A DNA stretch of 64,000 bases from UBA2336 sp036787955. Its GTDB lineage: Bacteria; Bacteroidota; Bacteroidia; Cytophagales; Cyclobacteriaceae. Under the pieces are notes generated by a model. The model had not been told where the DNA came from. It was given only the letters and a program-made list of their open reading frames with translations, and searched no databases. A program made the translations under genes and the position numbers. Every line of letters begins with the position of its first letter. Positions within the stretch are counted from its first letter, which is position 1. Below are positions 46,641 through 55,514 of the stretch, piece after piece. The stretch is from positions 62,001 through 126,000 of the forward strand of contig DAIQOI010000007.1 of NCBI GenBank assembly GCA_036787955.1, written 5' to 3'.

Positions 46641-48521
46641 ATGATATCCATGAAATTACATGTTCTGCTTACCCTTTTGGTTTTAGTAACCACCGCGACT
46701 TTCGGTCAAAAAAAGGTCATCCCGGTAACCGTATCCGGCTTCAGCGGCATGACCTTGCCACAGGGCACCACACAGGATAACCGGCTGCTCAGCACGGCCA
46801 CTGCTGCGGTTTTGCTGGAAGGTGAGGCAAAAAAATGGGATGTAAAAATAACCGCAGCGGAGGTGCTCACCCTGCCAGCAAAGAGCACGGGCTGGAGCAG
46901 AGGCCGGTTTGAAGAACTTATCCGCCAGGCCGGCTGGCAGATTTTTACCACAGATAACCCGCAGTTCGGCTGGCTGGTTCGCGGTCATGAATATCTCTTT
47001 TACTACTATGACGAACCTGCCCAGCGCACCGATTTGTATTTCGGCAGACCCGATGGTAAACCCAACCTGCCATCGACCGAACCAACCACCTTCACACAGC
47101 CTTCATCACAACAGGCTACCAATCCGGCAACTATTCAGAACCCCTCTTCAAATAATATTACCGGTACCTGGATGAAATCTTCATCAACTTCCGGCAACAT
47201 GGCCTACGGATATGCTAAATGTCAGTATATATTTTATGATGATGGCTCGTATGTGTTTTATGCCAAAACCTTCGATATGAATACACCGCAGATGGTGCTG
47301 CGCAAGGAAAAGGGCAGCTACGTCATCAGCGGAAGCACATTATCTGTAACACCGTCTTCATCGGTTGTGCAGACCTGGAGCAAGAAAGACAATGCCGACA
47401 AATGGGGAACGATGCTGAAAGCACAGCAGGGTACGCCTGAAAATACGATCTATACCCTGCGTTTCGAAAAGTTTGGTGATAAGCTCAACCTGTTGCTTTC
47501 ACCGGTAAACGGAAAAACCACCGCCCGCGAAGGTGCTTTCGGTGTCAACAGCAGTTTTCCGAATACATATTTTTATGAAATCCCACCGGATGATTCCTAT
47601 TTAATCGAACTGCCGGAAGGTGAAAAACCGACAGGAACGGAGAAAAAAAATGAACCTGCTGTTGTACAAACTGTTCAGCCTAATTCTTCCCCATCACAGC
47701 CTAACCAAACCCGCGGTTATACCTATTGGGTAACCAATTGGGATGACGGCTGGGTTTCGACCATTGAAGAAGACAAAGTAGTTGTAACCAAAGGCAACGT
47801 TCGTGTGCATTTATATTATGCACTACAGCATGATGATTACTCACGGGCTGCGGGAAGGGACTTTTTCTGGGATACGTATCTAACCAAAGAATTCCGCATA
47901 CTTTCCAAGCAGTATCGCGATGAGGCGATGGCCATTCTTAAAGCACCTTATATTGAAGGCACCGCCATTGATCCGAAAACCGGGAAAAACTGTTTTCTGG
48001 CATTTTATGTCTCTTCCGGTTCAGGCTTCATGTTTCCGGTGGTGGCCGTTGCCCCGGATGAAGCAACCATCAGAAAAACATTTCCAAATGCACACAAGGA
48101 ATACGATTCGGAACTCCCCGGTATGAGCCGATACAATAGTTTTGCAGTTTCATTATCCGACATTGTAGGCAAGTGGAGTGGTGGCAGTAGTGCTGCTATG
48201 AACCTGTATAATGCCTATACGGGAACATATGCGGGTATGTCGGCAGTGGCTATGAGCGATGAGTTTGAATTTTTTCCGAACGGTGATTACCGGAGTAAGC
48301 ATCAGGGTGCATCCGGTATGGTAGGCACGATGTCAACCTATTCTTTGGAATACAAAGGGAAAGCCACCGTCAGGAACTGGGAAATCATACTACCCAACCG
48401 CTGGGAAGGAAAAACGAGCACTTTTCACGCCTGGTTTGAAGCGGTGAGAGGCGGACGCATACTCAACCTGCAGGATAAGCAGTACAGAGGTAGCACATAT
48501 AGTTTGGTGAAAGAACAGTAA
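46641..48521 (+). CDS. large exported protein of unknown function
   Basis: 626 residues with a signal peptide (MKLHVLLTLLVLVTTATFGQ, using the second of two close ATGs; first kept here). Residues 25-125 form one domain, a Ser/Gln/Pro/Thr-rich linker follows (about 130-165), then a lipocalin-like beta domain (TGTWMKSSSTSGN onward), a second Pro/Gln linker (about 330-355), and a final region from about 360 that ends with another beta domain (DIVGKWSGGSS to YSLVKEQ). No catalytic motif is seen. A frameshifted partial copy of the last 80 residues lies just downstream. The HTCS gene is divergent, 115 bases away, and may regulate it. Confidence 0.72.
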   Translation: MISMKLHVLLTLLVLVTTATFGQKKVIPVTVSGFSGMTLPQGTTQDNRLLSTATAAVLLEGEAKKWDVKITAAEVLTLPAKSTGWSRGRFEELIRQAGWQIFTTDNPQFGWLVRGHEYLFYYYDEPAQRTDLYFGRPDGKPNLPSTEPTTFTQPSSQQATNPATIQNPSSNNITGTWMKSSSTSGNMAYGYAKCQYIFYDDGSYVFYAKTFDMNTPQMVLRKEKGSYVISGSTLSVTPSSSVVQTWSKKDNADKWGTMLKAQQGTPENTIYTLRFEKFGDKLNLLLSPVNGKTTAREGAFGVNSSFPNTYFYEIPPDDSYLIELPEGEKPTGTEKKNEPAVVQTVQPNSSPSQPNQTRGYTYWVTNWDDGWVSTIEEDKVVVTKGNVRVHLYYALQHDDYSRAAGRDFFWDTYLTKEFRILSKQYRDEAMAILKAPYIEGTAIDPKTGKNCFLAFYVSSGSGFMFPVVAVAPDEATIRKTFPNAHKEYDSELPGMSRYNSFAVSLSDIVGKWSGGSSAAMNLYNAYTGTYAGMSAVAMSDEFEFFPNGDYRSKHQGASGMVGTMSTYSLEYKGKATVRNWEIILPNRWEGKTSTFHAWFEAVRGGRILNLQDKQYRGSTYSLVKEQ

Positions 48522-48562
48522 ATTGTCCGGCACCTTTAATTTGCAGGACAACCTCCGGTGTA

Positions 48563-48658
48563 TTACATTCTTTCAATCTTCGGTTTAGTTTCCAATAGCT
48601 CCTTCATGCCCAAAATATCAAAAACAAACGTGTATTCCAGCGCTACTTCTTTCAGTCT
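48563..48658 (-). pseudogene. 3' fragment of an oligopeptidase gene
   Basis: These 31 codons plus stop correspond exactly in length to the end of the intact oligopeptidase gene 1.6 kb downstream. The first 17 residues (RLKEVALEYTFVFDILG) are identical and the tail has diverged. The similarity stops abruptly at 48658, where the neighbouring fragment on the other strand begins. It has no start and no catalytic domain. Confidence 0.8.
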
Positions 48659-48895
48659 TTTAACATTTACACCCGCAAGTACCAGCGCTTCGGGAATGGT
48701 GGGCAGCATGACATGCTTCAGCCAGAAATACGGGGATACACTAAAACTCCGAACCGGGACATCACCATGACCAACCGCTGGGAAGGAAAAACCGAGCACT
48801 GGTGGGCGCTGTTTAAAACCGTTCGGAGCGGCTGGGTTTTGCACATTACGGATAAAGCCGGTCCGGATACTGTGAATTTTTTAGTACAAATTTGC
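48659..48895 (+). pseudogene. frameshifted C-terminal fragment of a 626-residue-type exported protein
   Basis: Translated pieces (SGMVGSM, then TNRWEGKTEHWWALFKTVRSGW) match the last domain of the intact protein encoded just upstream (SGMVGTM, LPNRWEGKTSTFHAWFEAVRGG). At DNA level CCAACCGCTGGGAAGGAAAA is shared exactly. Near 48688 the fragment has lost two bases relative to the intact copy (CAGCGCTTC against CAGGGTGCATCC), so no single frame covers it. The left boundary abuts the oligopeptidase fragment. Confidence 0.75.
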
Positions 48896-48918
48896 ATTTA
48901 AAATGCAAATTTGTACTA
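48882..48918. repeat. 37-bp near-perfect palindrome upstream of the DUF4143 ATPase
   Basis: Two 18-base arms (TAGTACAAATTTGCATTT and its exact reverse complement) flank a single A. The element ends 10 bases before the ATPase ATG. It could be an operator bound by a dimer, a hairpin in the leader, or the end of a transferable module. Confidence 0.92.
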
Positions 48919-48928
48919 TTTTTAATGC

Positions 48929-50080
48929 ATGATACCGAGGCATGTTGAGGGTTATTTACAATCTGTTTACAGGCATTTTCCGGTAGTATTTTTAACCGGA
49001 CCCAGGCAATCGGGTAAAACTACCTTGGTGAAGGCCTTGTTTAAAAATCTGCCGTATGTTTTATTGGAACTGCCTGACCAGCAGCTCCTGGCGCGCGAAG
49101 ACCCGCGTTCATTCTTAATAAAATATGCCAAGGGGGCCATTCTCGATGAAGTGCAGCATGTACCAGAGTTATTTTCTTACATCCAAGGGATAGTAGATGA
49201 TGACCGTGAAGTTAGATTTATACTCACCGGTTCTCAAAATTTTTTGCTGAATGAAAAGATAACTCAGTCCCTGGCGGGCCGTGCGGGCATGGTCACACTG
49301 CTGCCGTTATCGTTGAAAGAACTCAGCGATAAAATCCCGGCAACGCAATATGAAGCGTGGATCGTGCGGGGTTTTTATCCCGAACTGTTCAATCGTCAGG
49401 TTCCGTCTGAATTATTTTATCCCGCGTACGTTCAAACCTACCTCGAACGTGATGTGCGCAGTCTGCAAAATATCGCCAGCCTGACGCAATTTAATTTGTT
49501 TTTGAAACTATGTGCCGGCCGTACCGGCCAGGTGTTGAACCTGAGCGCACTGGCAGCCGATGCCGGAGTTTCTGTTAATACCAGCAAAGCGTGGCTTTCG
49601 GTTTTGGAAGCAAGTTATATCGTGTTCAGGCTGCAACCCTACTACAAGAGTTTCAACAAGCGGTTGGTAAAATCACCCAAGCTTTATTTTACGGATACAG
49701 GATTAGCTTGTTACCTGCTCGGTATTAAGAGCGTTGCACAATTGTCAACCCATTACGCGCTGGGCGCTTTGTTTGAAAACTTTGTTATCGCAGAATGTTA
49801 CAAACAGCGATTGGCCCGTGGTAAGAGTGGGGGGCTATATTACTGGAAAGACAACAAAGGAACGGAGGTAGACTTGCTGGTGGAGGACGGGAACGACATC
49901 AAGGCGTATGAGATCAAAGCCGGAAGAACCGCCAACACATCCTATTTTAAAAACCTGATTTACTGGAATAAATTGAATCAAAACAATACACAAAGTACAG
50001 TGATTTACGGCGGGGATTTAAGTCAGGATATTTCAGGTTGCAGGTTGATAAGCTGGAAGGAGATGGTTTCAGAATTTTAA
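48929..50080 (+). CDS. AAA_14/DUF4143 ATP-binding protein
   Basis: A 383-residue P-loop ATPase. The Walker A motif is GPRQSGKTTL (about residues 24-33), Walker B is GAILDEVQHVP, and sensor-like LTGSQNFLL follows. The C-terminal DUF4143 domain is restriction-nuclease-like, with DNKGTEVDLLVED and AYEIKAG carrying the D...E-x-K pattern of a PD-(D/E)XK fold. This family is sporadic across Bacteroidota and spirochaetes, often in many copies per genome, and its biological role is unknown. The 37-bp palindrome directly precedes it. It lies between pseudogene fragments and the parental oligopeptidase gene. Confidence 0.9.
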   Translation: MIPRHVEGYLQSVYRHFPVVFLTGPRQSGKTTLVKALFKNLPYVLLELPDQQLLAREDPRSFLIKYAKGAILDEVQHVPELFSYIQGIVDDDREVRFILTGSQNFLLNEKITQSLAGRAGMVTLLPLSLKELSDKIPATQYEAWIVRGFYPELFNRQVPSELFYPAYVQTYLERDVRSLQNIASLTQFNLFLKLCAGRTGQVLNLSALAADAGVSVNTSKAWLSVLEASYIVFRLQPYYKSFNKRLVKSPKLYFTDTGLACYLLGIKSVAQLSTHYALGALFENFVIAECYKQRLARGKSGGLYYWKDNKGTEVDLLVEDGNDIKAYEIKAGRTANTSYFKNLIYWNKLNQNNTQSTVIYGGDLSQDISGCRLISWKEMVSEF

Positions 50081-50097
50081 TATTAGTAAATAAAAAA

Positions 50098-50130
50098 AGT
50101 CGTCCTACAACTACCAGTCGAAGGACGACT
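50098..50130. terminator. hairpin downstream of the DUF4143 ATPase
   Basis: AGTCGTCCT and AGGACGACT (nine pairs) surround a 15-base loop, 17 bases after the ATPase stop. There is an A run before it and no T run after it on the plus strand; read on the minus strand the A run becomes a T tail, so it would also suit transcripts of the converging oligopeptidase. Confidence 0.5.
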
Positions 50131-50220
50131 GTATCAGCGCTTCGGAAAACCGCTTTTTTGATGGCCGGCTTAGCTTTGTGTTCTGAGTTTTGTTCAGGTT
50201 TCGTATTTCCCTTCTTTTAA

Positions 50221-52392
50221 CTACTTGCTTTCACTATCGGATTCAACTTCGTGTACTTCGTTTAATCCCAGTATATCAAACACAAAGGTGTACTCCAACG
50301 CCACTTCTTTCAGCCTTCTGAATCTGCCGCTGGCCCCGCCATGACCGGCATCCATGTTGGTGTATAAAAACAACCGGTTGTTATCAGTTTTCATGGCGCG
50401 CAGCTTGGCCACCCACTTGGCAGGCTCCCAGTACTGTACCTGCGAATCGTGCAATCCGGTGGTAACAAGCAGGTTCGGGTAGGCTTTTTTCTCCACATTG
50501 TCGTATGGCGAATAGGAGAGCATATATTCATATTCTTCCTGAATATTCGGATTGCCCCACTCCTTCCACTCAAAGGTGGTCAGCGGAATGCTTTCGTCCA
50601 TCATGGTGGTAACCACATCCACAAAAGGCACGGCTGCAATCACGCCCCGATACAAGTCGGGACGCATGTTCGCAATGGCACCCATTAGCAAACCACCTGC
50701 GCTGCCACCGCTGGCAAACAGCTTGTCTTTTGCCACATACTTGTTCTGTATCAGCCACTCCGAGCAATCAATAAAATCCGTAAACGTGTTTTTCTTCTTC
50801 AGCATCTTACCTTCATCGTACCAGGCACCACCCATTTCCTGGCCTCCGCGCACGTGGGCTATGGCATATACAAATCCGCGGTCGAGCAGACTGATGCGGT
50901 TGGAGCTGAAGGTGGGATACAGGGTAGCACCATAGGAACCGTAACCATAGATCCACCCCGGATTGGTGCCGTCTTTTTTGAATAAATCTTTCCGGTAAAC
51001 GATGGACAGAGGAATTTCCTTGCCATCGCGTGCTTTAACCATCACGCGTTCAGTGGCATAATCGTTCTTGTTGAAGCCCCCCAATACCGGTTGTTCTTTT
51101 TTCAGTTCCTTTTCGCGGGTGTCCATGTTGTAGTCGTACGTGGAGGGCGGTGTGGTCATGGACTGGTAGCTGTAGCGCAGGATGTTTGTGTTGAACTCAG
51201 GGTTGTAACCAAAGCCGGCAAAATAGGCTGGCTCGCCAAAGTCGATGTAATGTTCCGATTTATCTGCCCACCTGATGATGCGAATCTTGGTAAGGCCGGC
51301 ACTCATTTCGCTCAGTGCGAGGTAGTCTTTGAAAAAGTCCACATCCTGCAGAAACACATCTTCCCGATGGGGTATCACATCCTTCCAGTTTTCTTTCGAT
51401 GGTTTACTGATGGGCGCCTCGGCCAGCCGGTAGTTTTTTGCGTTCAGGTTGGTGTAAATGTAAAACTTGTCACCACCGGCATGTTCGACCGAGTATTCCA
51501 CTTCATCCTGAAGTGGCTGAATAACCACCGGCTTGCCGGGTTTATCGGCATCGAGGTATTGCGAAAAGCTGGCATCAGTACGACCCGAAGTGATGATAAA
51601 ATATTTTTTCGATTTGGTCTTGCTTACACCCACAGCAAGGGTCTGGTCTTTCTCTTCGTAAATCAAGGCATCCGATGCAACCGGTGTGCCCAGAACATGG
51701 CGTTTAATCTGATAGGTGCGCAGAGTTTTTTTATCAGGCACCGCATAAAGAATAGAGCGGTTATCATTGGTCCACACACATCCGCCCCGCGTGTCGGGTA
51801 TTACATCGGGCAGCAGGTTGCCGGTAGTCAGGTCTTTGAATTTTATCGTATAAAAATTTCTGCCCACTGTGTCCATGATAATGGCTGCAATTTTGTGATC
51901 GGGGCTTTGAGAGATGAAGAAGTTCAAAAACGACTGGCCTTTACCCAACTCATTACCGTCAACAATGATTTCCTCGGGTGCATCGAGCGATCCCTTTTTG
52001 CGGCAATAGATAGGGTATTCGCCACCGGTAACGTAGCGGGTGTAATAATAGTAATCATCCAGCCTGTAAGGTACTGAGGCATCATCTTCTTTTATGCGGC
52101 CGCGCAGTTCATTGAACAGTTTTTCCTGAAAGGCTTTGGTATGCGCCATCATGGTATCGAGGTAGGCGTTTTCGGCCTTCAGGTAATTGATTACAGCCGA
52201 ATCCTCGCGGTTTTTCAGCCAATAATAATTGTCAATGCGTTTATGGCCGTGTTTGGACACAATTTCAAAAGGCTCGATTTTGGCTACCGGAGGCTTAACA
52301 TCCGGCAGTTTTATTTCCTTTTCTGTTGATACACAGTCAGTTAGCACACTCATAATCACCACCACATTAAAGATTTTAAGATATCGCTTCAT
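50221..52392 (-). CDS. S9A prolyl oligopeptidase / oligopeptidase B
   Basis: A 723-residue serine peptidase. After an N-terminal hydrophobic segment (VVVIMSVLTDC, a possible but atypical lipoprotein signal) come the propeller domain and the hydrolase domain. The nucleophile is S564 (ASGGSAGGLLMG), the acid is the D of GLHDSQVQYWEPAKW and the base is the H of MDAGHGGASGR. The last two motifs point to the oligopeptidase B (PtrB) side of the family, which cuts after basic residues. The final 31 codons are duplicated as a fragment near 48.6 kb. Confidence 0.9.
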   Translation of the reverse strand: MKRYLKIFNVVVIMSVLTDCVSTEKEIKLPDVKPPVAKIEPFEIVSKHGHKRIDNYYWLKNREDSAVINYLKAENAYLDTMMAHTKAFQEKLFNELRGRIKEDDASVPYRLDDYYYYTRYVTGGEYPIYCRKKGSLDAPEEIIVDGNELGKGQSFLNFFISQSPDHKIAAIIMDTVGRNFYTIKFKDLTTGNLLPDVIPDTRGGCVWTNDNRSILYAVPDKKTLRTYQIKRHVLGTPVASDALIYEEKDQTLAVGVSKTKSKKYFIITSGRTDASFSQYLDADKPGKPVVIQPLQDEVEYSVEHAGGDKFYIYTNLNAKNYRLAEAPISKPSKENWKDVIPHREDVFLQDVDFFKDYLALSEMSAGLTKIRIIRWADKSEHYIDFGEPAYFAGFGYNPEFNTNILRYSYQSMTTPPSTYDYNMDTREKELKKEQPVLGGFNKNDYATERVMVKARDGKEIPLSIVYRKDLFKKDGTNPGWIYGYGSYGATLYPTFSSNRISLLDRGFVYAIAHVRGGQEMGGAWYDEGKMLKKKNTFTDFIDCSEWLIQNKYVAKDKLFASGGSAGGLLMGAIANMRPDLYRGVIAAVPFVDVVTTMMDESIPLTTFEWKEWGNPNIQEEYEYMLSYSPYDNVEKKAYPNLLVTTGLHDSQVQYWEPAKWVAKLRAMKTDNNRLFLYTNMDAGHGGASGRFRRLKEVALEYTFVFDILGLNEVHEVESDSESK

Positions 52393-53009
52393 AAGTATAA
52401 CGTTTGGGAGGCCTGAAATATCATGATTTTATCAGGAATACGCTTCGCAAATCTGGAAAGCGGCAGCGACTGAACAAGAACGGTACACGGTGCCGTTGTA
52501 CGGCCCGATCATGTTTTTACCGAAGTACAAGTTTGTGCCGGTACAGATGCCCTTTAGTTTCCGGCTTTAGTAATCTATGCCGCGGCTGGTATATGCTTCG
52601 GCAATGAATTGACTGTTGTTGGTTTGCAAGGCAGCAAGGGCCGGTTGTTCATAGTGCAGTGAAGCGTTCTGAACCGTAGTATATCTTACCGGTTCATGGT
52701 AAAGCTAATCGGTTATTTCGAAGTTTGATACTATATAGAAAAATTTAAATAAGCTGCCTGTCTTAATTGTAAGTAGATCTTGCTTGCACAGTACTGAGCC
52801 GGAAGCAGGCAACTAAGCATTTGAATTAGGCGAATCGCCATGAAAGAGAGGAAATAAAAATCTATTAATACGGTAATTAGAATAACAGCATAAGAACCTG
52901 ATTCATGATAAAATTACCTGCCCAAATTCAGATTGCAGAAGATGCACGGGCGGCAATCAAAAACAGGGATTTCATAGTTTTTCTGTAGTTTTGGGTACTT
53001 TTTAAGCTA
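52393..53009. other. 617-base intergenic region with a possible coding remnant
   Basis: No convincing complete gene is present between the oligopeptidase and ftsK. On the minus strand one frame from about 52698 to 52432 reads as protein-like text (e.g. ALAALQTNNSQFIAEAYTS, then GKNMIGPYNGTVYRS) interrupted by a TAA at 52567-52569, with no start codon. It may be the decayed end of an unknown gene. The last 30 bases hold the ftsK promoter element. Confidence 0.4.
52986..52993 (+). promoter_or_regulatory. Bacteroidota -7 promoter element for ftsK
   Basis: TAGTTTTG matches TAnnTTTG and lies 16 bases before the ftsK ATG. No TTTG was found at the expected -33 position. Confidence 0.5.
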
Positions 53010-55463
53010 ATGGCCGAAAACACCTATAAGTCAAACACCTTTCGTAAGCCCAACAAAAAAGAGAAGAAAAGCAACGCAGGAAAGTCACCTTTCCAATTTT
53101 TTAAAGATCCGAAACTTACGTTAGCGCTGGGGCTCTTTCTGCTGGTCGGTGCTCTCTTTCTTTTCATTGCGTTTCTATCTTACCTGTTTACCGGCCAAGC
53201 CGATATGAGCCTGCTGGTGAGTGCGGGCAGCGAGTCCAACCTGCTGGACACTGCCCGCGAAGCCGAAAACTGGCTGGGCTATGTGGGCGCCTGGGTTTCG
53301 CACCAGTTTATCTATAATGGTTTCGGTGTGTCGTCGTTTTTTATTCCGCCACTGTTGTTTGTCCTTGGCTTTAAACTGGCATTTAAACGCACCCTCGTTG
53401 GGTTATTTCCGGCCACTGTATTCTCTGTATTCATGGGTTTTTGGTTGTGTCTGCTTTTTGGCTATATCAGCTTTACACACGATGGACCGGCATCCTGGAG
53501 TTTTCTGGGCGGCCGTGCAGGCTATCACCTGGCAGCCCTGTCGCACGGCTTGCTGGGATGGGGCACGTTCATGCTGCTGGCACTCTCGTTGTTTATCTTC
53601 ATCATTTTCTTTTTCAATGTCACATCCATTCCCTTGTTTCAACCGGTCAATCCCAAACCTATTGGTAATGAGGCCCTGACGGAGGAAGACAAAACACCGG
53701 CAACCTATACGGATGAAAAGGACAACTGGCCTGCCCACGTGGCACAGTCTCCTTCAAATACTGAAAAAAAACCTGAACCCGAACCGGTGGTTACACCGCC
53801 ACCTGTTGCCGAAGTAAATCTGGAAGTAGAAAGACCGCAAACTGCCAAAAAGGAAATCCGGGAGCCGAAAGAAAATAAAGAGCCCGACTTCATCATCGAA
53901 GAGCGCGTTGACACCGATAAAATAGCCGAACAGCTGGTGGAAGAGCAGGGCGTGTACGATCCAACATTAGAACTGAAAAACTACAAGTTTCCGCCACTTG
54001 AACTGCTAAACGAATACGATAACGCGCGGGTTCAGGTAACGCAGGAGGAGTTGAATCAAAACAAAGACAAAATCGTTGCCACCCTCACCAATTTTAAAAT
54101 CGGCATCACCAGCATCAAGGCAACCATCGGGCCTACGGTTACGCTGTACGAGATCGTTCCCGATGCAGGTATTAAAATTTCGCGCATCAAAAACCTGGAA
54201 GACGATATTGCGCTGAGCCTCTCAGCACTAGGCATACGCATCATAGCCCCCATACCCGGTAAAGGAACCATTGGTATAGAGGTACCCAACAAAAACCGTG
54301 AGATGGTAAGCATCCGTTCGGTGCTGGCTACGCAGGCCTTTCAGAAAACAGATAAGGAACTGCCGGTTGCACTGGGCAAAACCATTTCCAACGAGGTGTA
54401 TGTTATTGACCTTGCCAAGATGCCCCACCTGCTGGTAGCCGGTGCCACCGGACAGGGTAAGTCGGTAGGGCTGAATGTGATACTTACCTCCTTATTATAT
54501 AAACGCCATCCGGCTACACTCAAGTTTGTGCTGGTTGACCCGAAAAAGGTAGAAATGTCGCTGTTTAGTAAAATTGAGCGACATTACCTGGCCAAGCTGC
54601 CCAACAGCGAAGAAGCTATTATTACCGATACGCGCAAGGTAGTGCACACACTCAACTCGCTGTGTATTGAAATGGAAAACCGGTACGAAATACTGAAAGA
54701 TGCCGGTGCACGCAACCTCAAAGAATACAATGCCAAGTTTGTGGCACGTAAGCTCAATCCCAAAGACGGTCATCGCTTCCTGCCCTACATCGTTTTGGTT
54801 ATAGACGAGCTGGCCGACCTGATGATGACGGCCGGCAAAGAAGTGGAAACGCCCATTGCACGCCTGGCCCAGCTGGCCCGCGCCATCGGCATTCACCTGG
54901 TGGTGGCTACCCAACGCCCCTCGGTCAATGTAATCACCGGCGTTATCAAGGCCAACTTCCCCGCGCGCCTGTCGTTTAGGGTTACGTCAAAAGTTGATTC
55001 ACGAACCATCCTCGATACAGGCGGGGCCGATCAACTGGTAGGCATGGGCGATATGCTTCTCTCATCCGGCTCAGACATTATCCGCCTGCAATGCCCCTTT
55101 GTGGATACTGCCGAAATCGAACGCATTTGCGAATACATCGGCTCACAACGCGGCTACGACTCGGCCTACCTGCTGCCGGAATTTGAAGATGAAGACAGTG
55201 GGGTGGCAGCCGTTGACCTTTCCGAGCGCGATGCCCTGTTCGAAGAAGCTGCCCGCCTTATCGTTATGCACCAGCAGGGAAGCACCTCGCTTATCCAACG
55301 CAAACTGAAACTCGGCTACAACCGGGCCGGGCGTTTGATCGACCAACTGGAAGCAGCCGGCATCGTAGGACCGTTTGAAGGCAGCAAAGCCCGCGAAGTT
55401 TTGATTAAGGACGAAGTAAGTTTGGAACAATTATTGAATAATCTAAGGGAAAAACACGGATAG
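53010..55463 (+). CDS. ftsK: DNA translocase FtsK/SpoIIIE
   Basis: An 817-residue septal DNA pump. Four membrane helices lie in the first 210 residues, followed by a Pro/Glu-rich linker, the alpha/beta motor domain with Walker A (GATGQGKS, residues 478-485) and Walker B (VLVIDELADLMM), and a C-terminal gamma winged-helix (GSTSLIQRKLKLGYNRAGRL) that reads orientation sequences and activates XerD recombination. The linker is short, typical of Bacteroidota members. LolA-like, pyrF and further genes follow on the same strand. Confidence 0.95.
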   Translation: MAENTYKSNTFRKPNKKEKKSNAGKSPFQFFKDPKLTLALGLFLLVGALFLFIAFLSYLFTGQADMSLLVSAGSESNLLDTAREAENWLGYVGAWVSHQFIYNGFGVSSFFIPPLLFVLGFKLAFKRTLVGLFPATVFSVFMGFWLCLLFGYISFTHDGPASWSFLGGRAGYHLAALSHGLLGWGTFMLLALSLFIFIIFFFNVTSIPLFQPVNPKPIGNEALTEEDKTPATYTDEKDNWPAHVAQSPSNTEKKPEPEPVVTPPPVAEVNLEVERPQTAKKEIREPKENKEPDFIIEERVDTDKIAEQLVEEQGVYDPTLELKNYKFPPLELLNEYDNARVQVTQEELNQNKDKIVATLTNFKIGITSIKATIGPTVTLYEIVPDAGIKISRIKNLEDDIALSLSALGIRIIAPIPGKGTIGIEVPNKNREMVSIRSVLATQAFQKTDKELPVALGKTISNEVYVIDLAKMPHLLVAGATGQGKSVGLNVILTSLLYKRHPATLKFVLVDPKKVEMSLFSKIERHYLAKLPNSEEAIITDTRKVVHTLNSLCIEMENRYEILKDAGARNLKEYNAKFVARKLNPKDGHRFLPYIVLVIDELADLMMTAGKEVETPIARLAQLARAIGIHLVVATQRPSVNVITGVIKANFPARLSFRVTSKVDSRTILDTGGADQLVGMGDMLLSSGSDIIRLQCPFVDTAEIERICEYIGSQRGYDSAYLLPEFEDEDSGVAAVDLSERDALFEEAARLIVMHQQGSTSLIQRKLKLGYNRAGRLIDQLEAAGIVGPFEGSKAREVLIKDEVSLEQLLNNLREKHG

Positions 55464-55469
55464 AAAGAT

Positions 55470-55477
55470 TACCTTTG
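55470..55477 (+). promoter_or_regulatory. Bacteroidota -7 promoter element
   Basis: TACCTTTG is an exact TAnnTTTG match, 37 bases before the ATG of the LolA-like gene and just after the ftsK stop. An in-frame GTG at 55491 is within the likely leader, so the ATG is used. Confidence 0.55.
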
Positions 55478-55514
55478 TCGTCCTTATTAAGTGCCTAAAA
55501 CCAGCTTAATAACC

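Noticed and set aside
48558..48770. 70-codon plus-strand frame across the pseudogene junction
   Set aside because: It spans the antisense of the oligopeptidase fragment and an out-of-frame part of the other fragment, so it is chimeric by accident.
51091..52077. 328-codon plus-strand open frame
   Set aside because: It is entirely antisense to the oligopeptidase, whose catalytic motifs are intact; no family features and unnatural composition.
52404..52607. 67-codon plus-strand frame before ftsK
   Set aside because: Composition is random-looking, and the opposite strand carries the more protein-like text.
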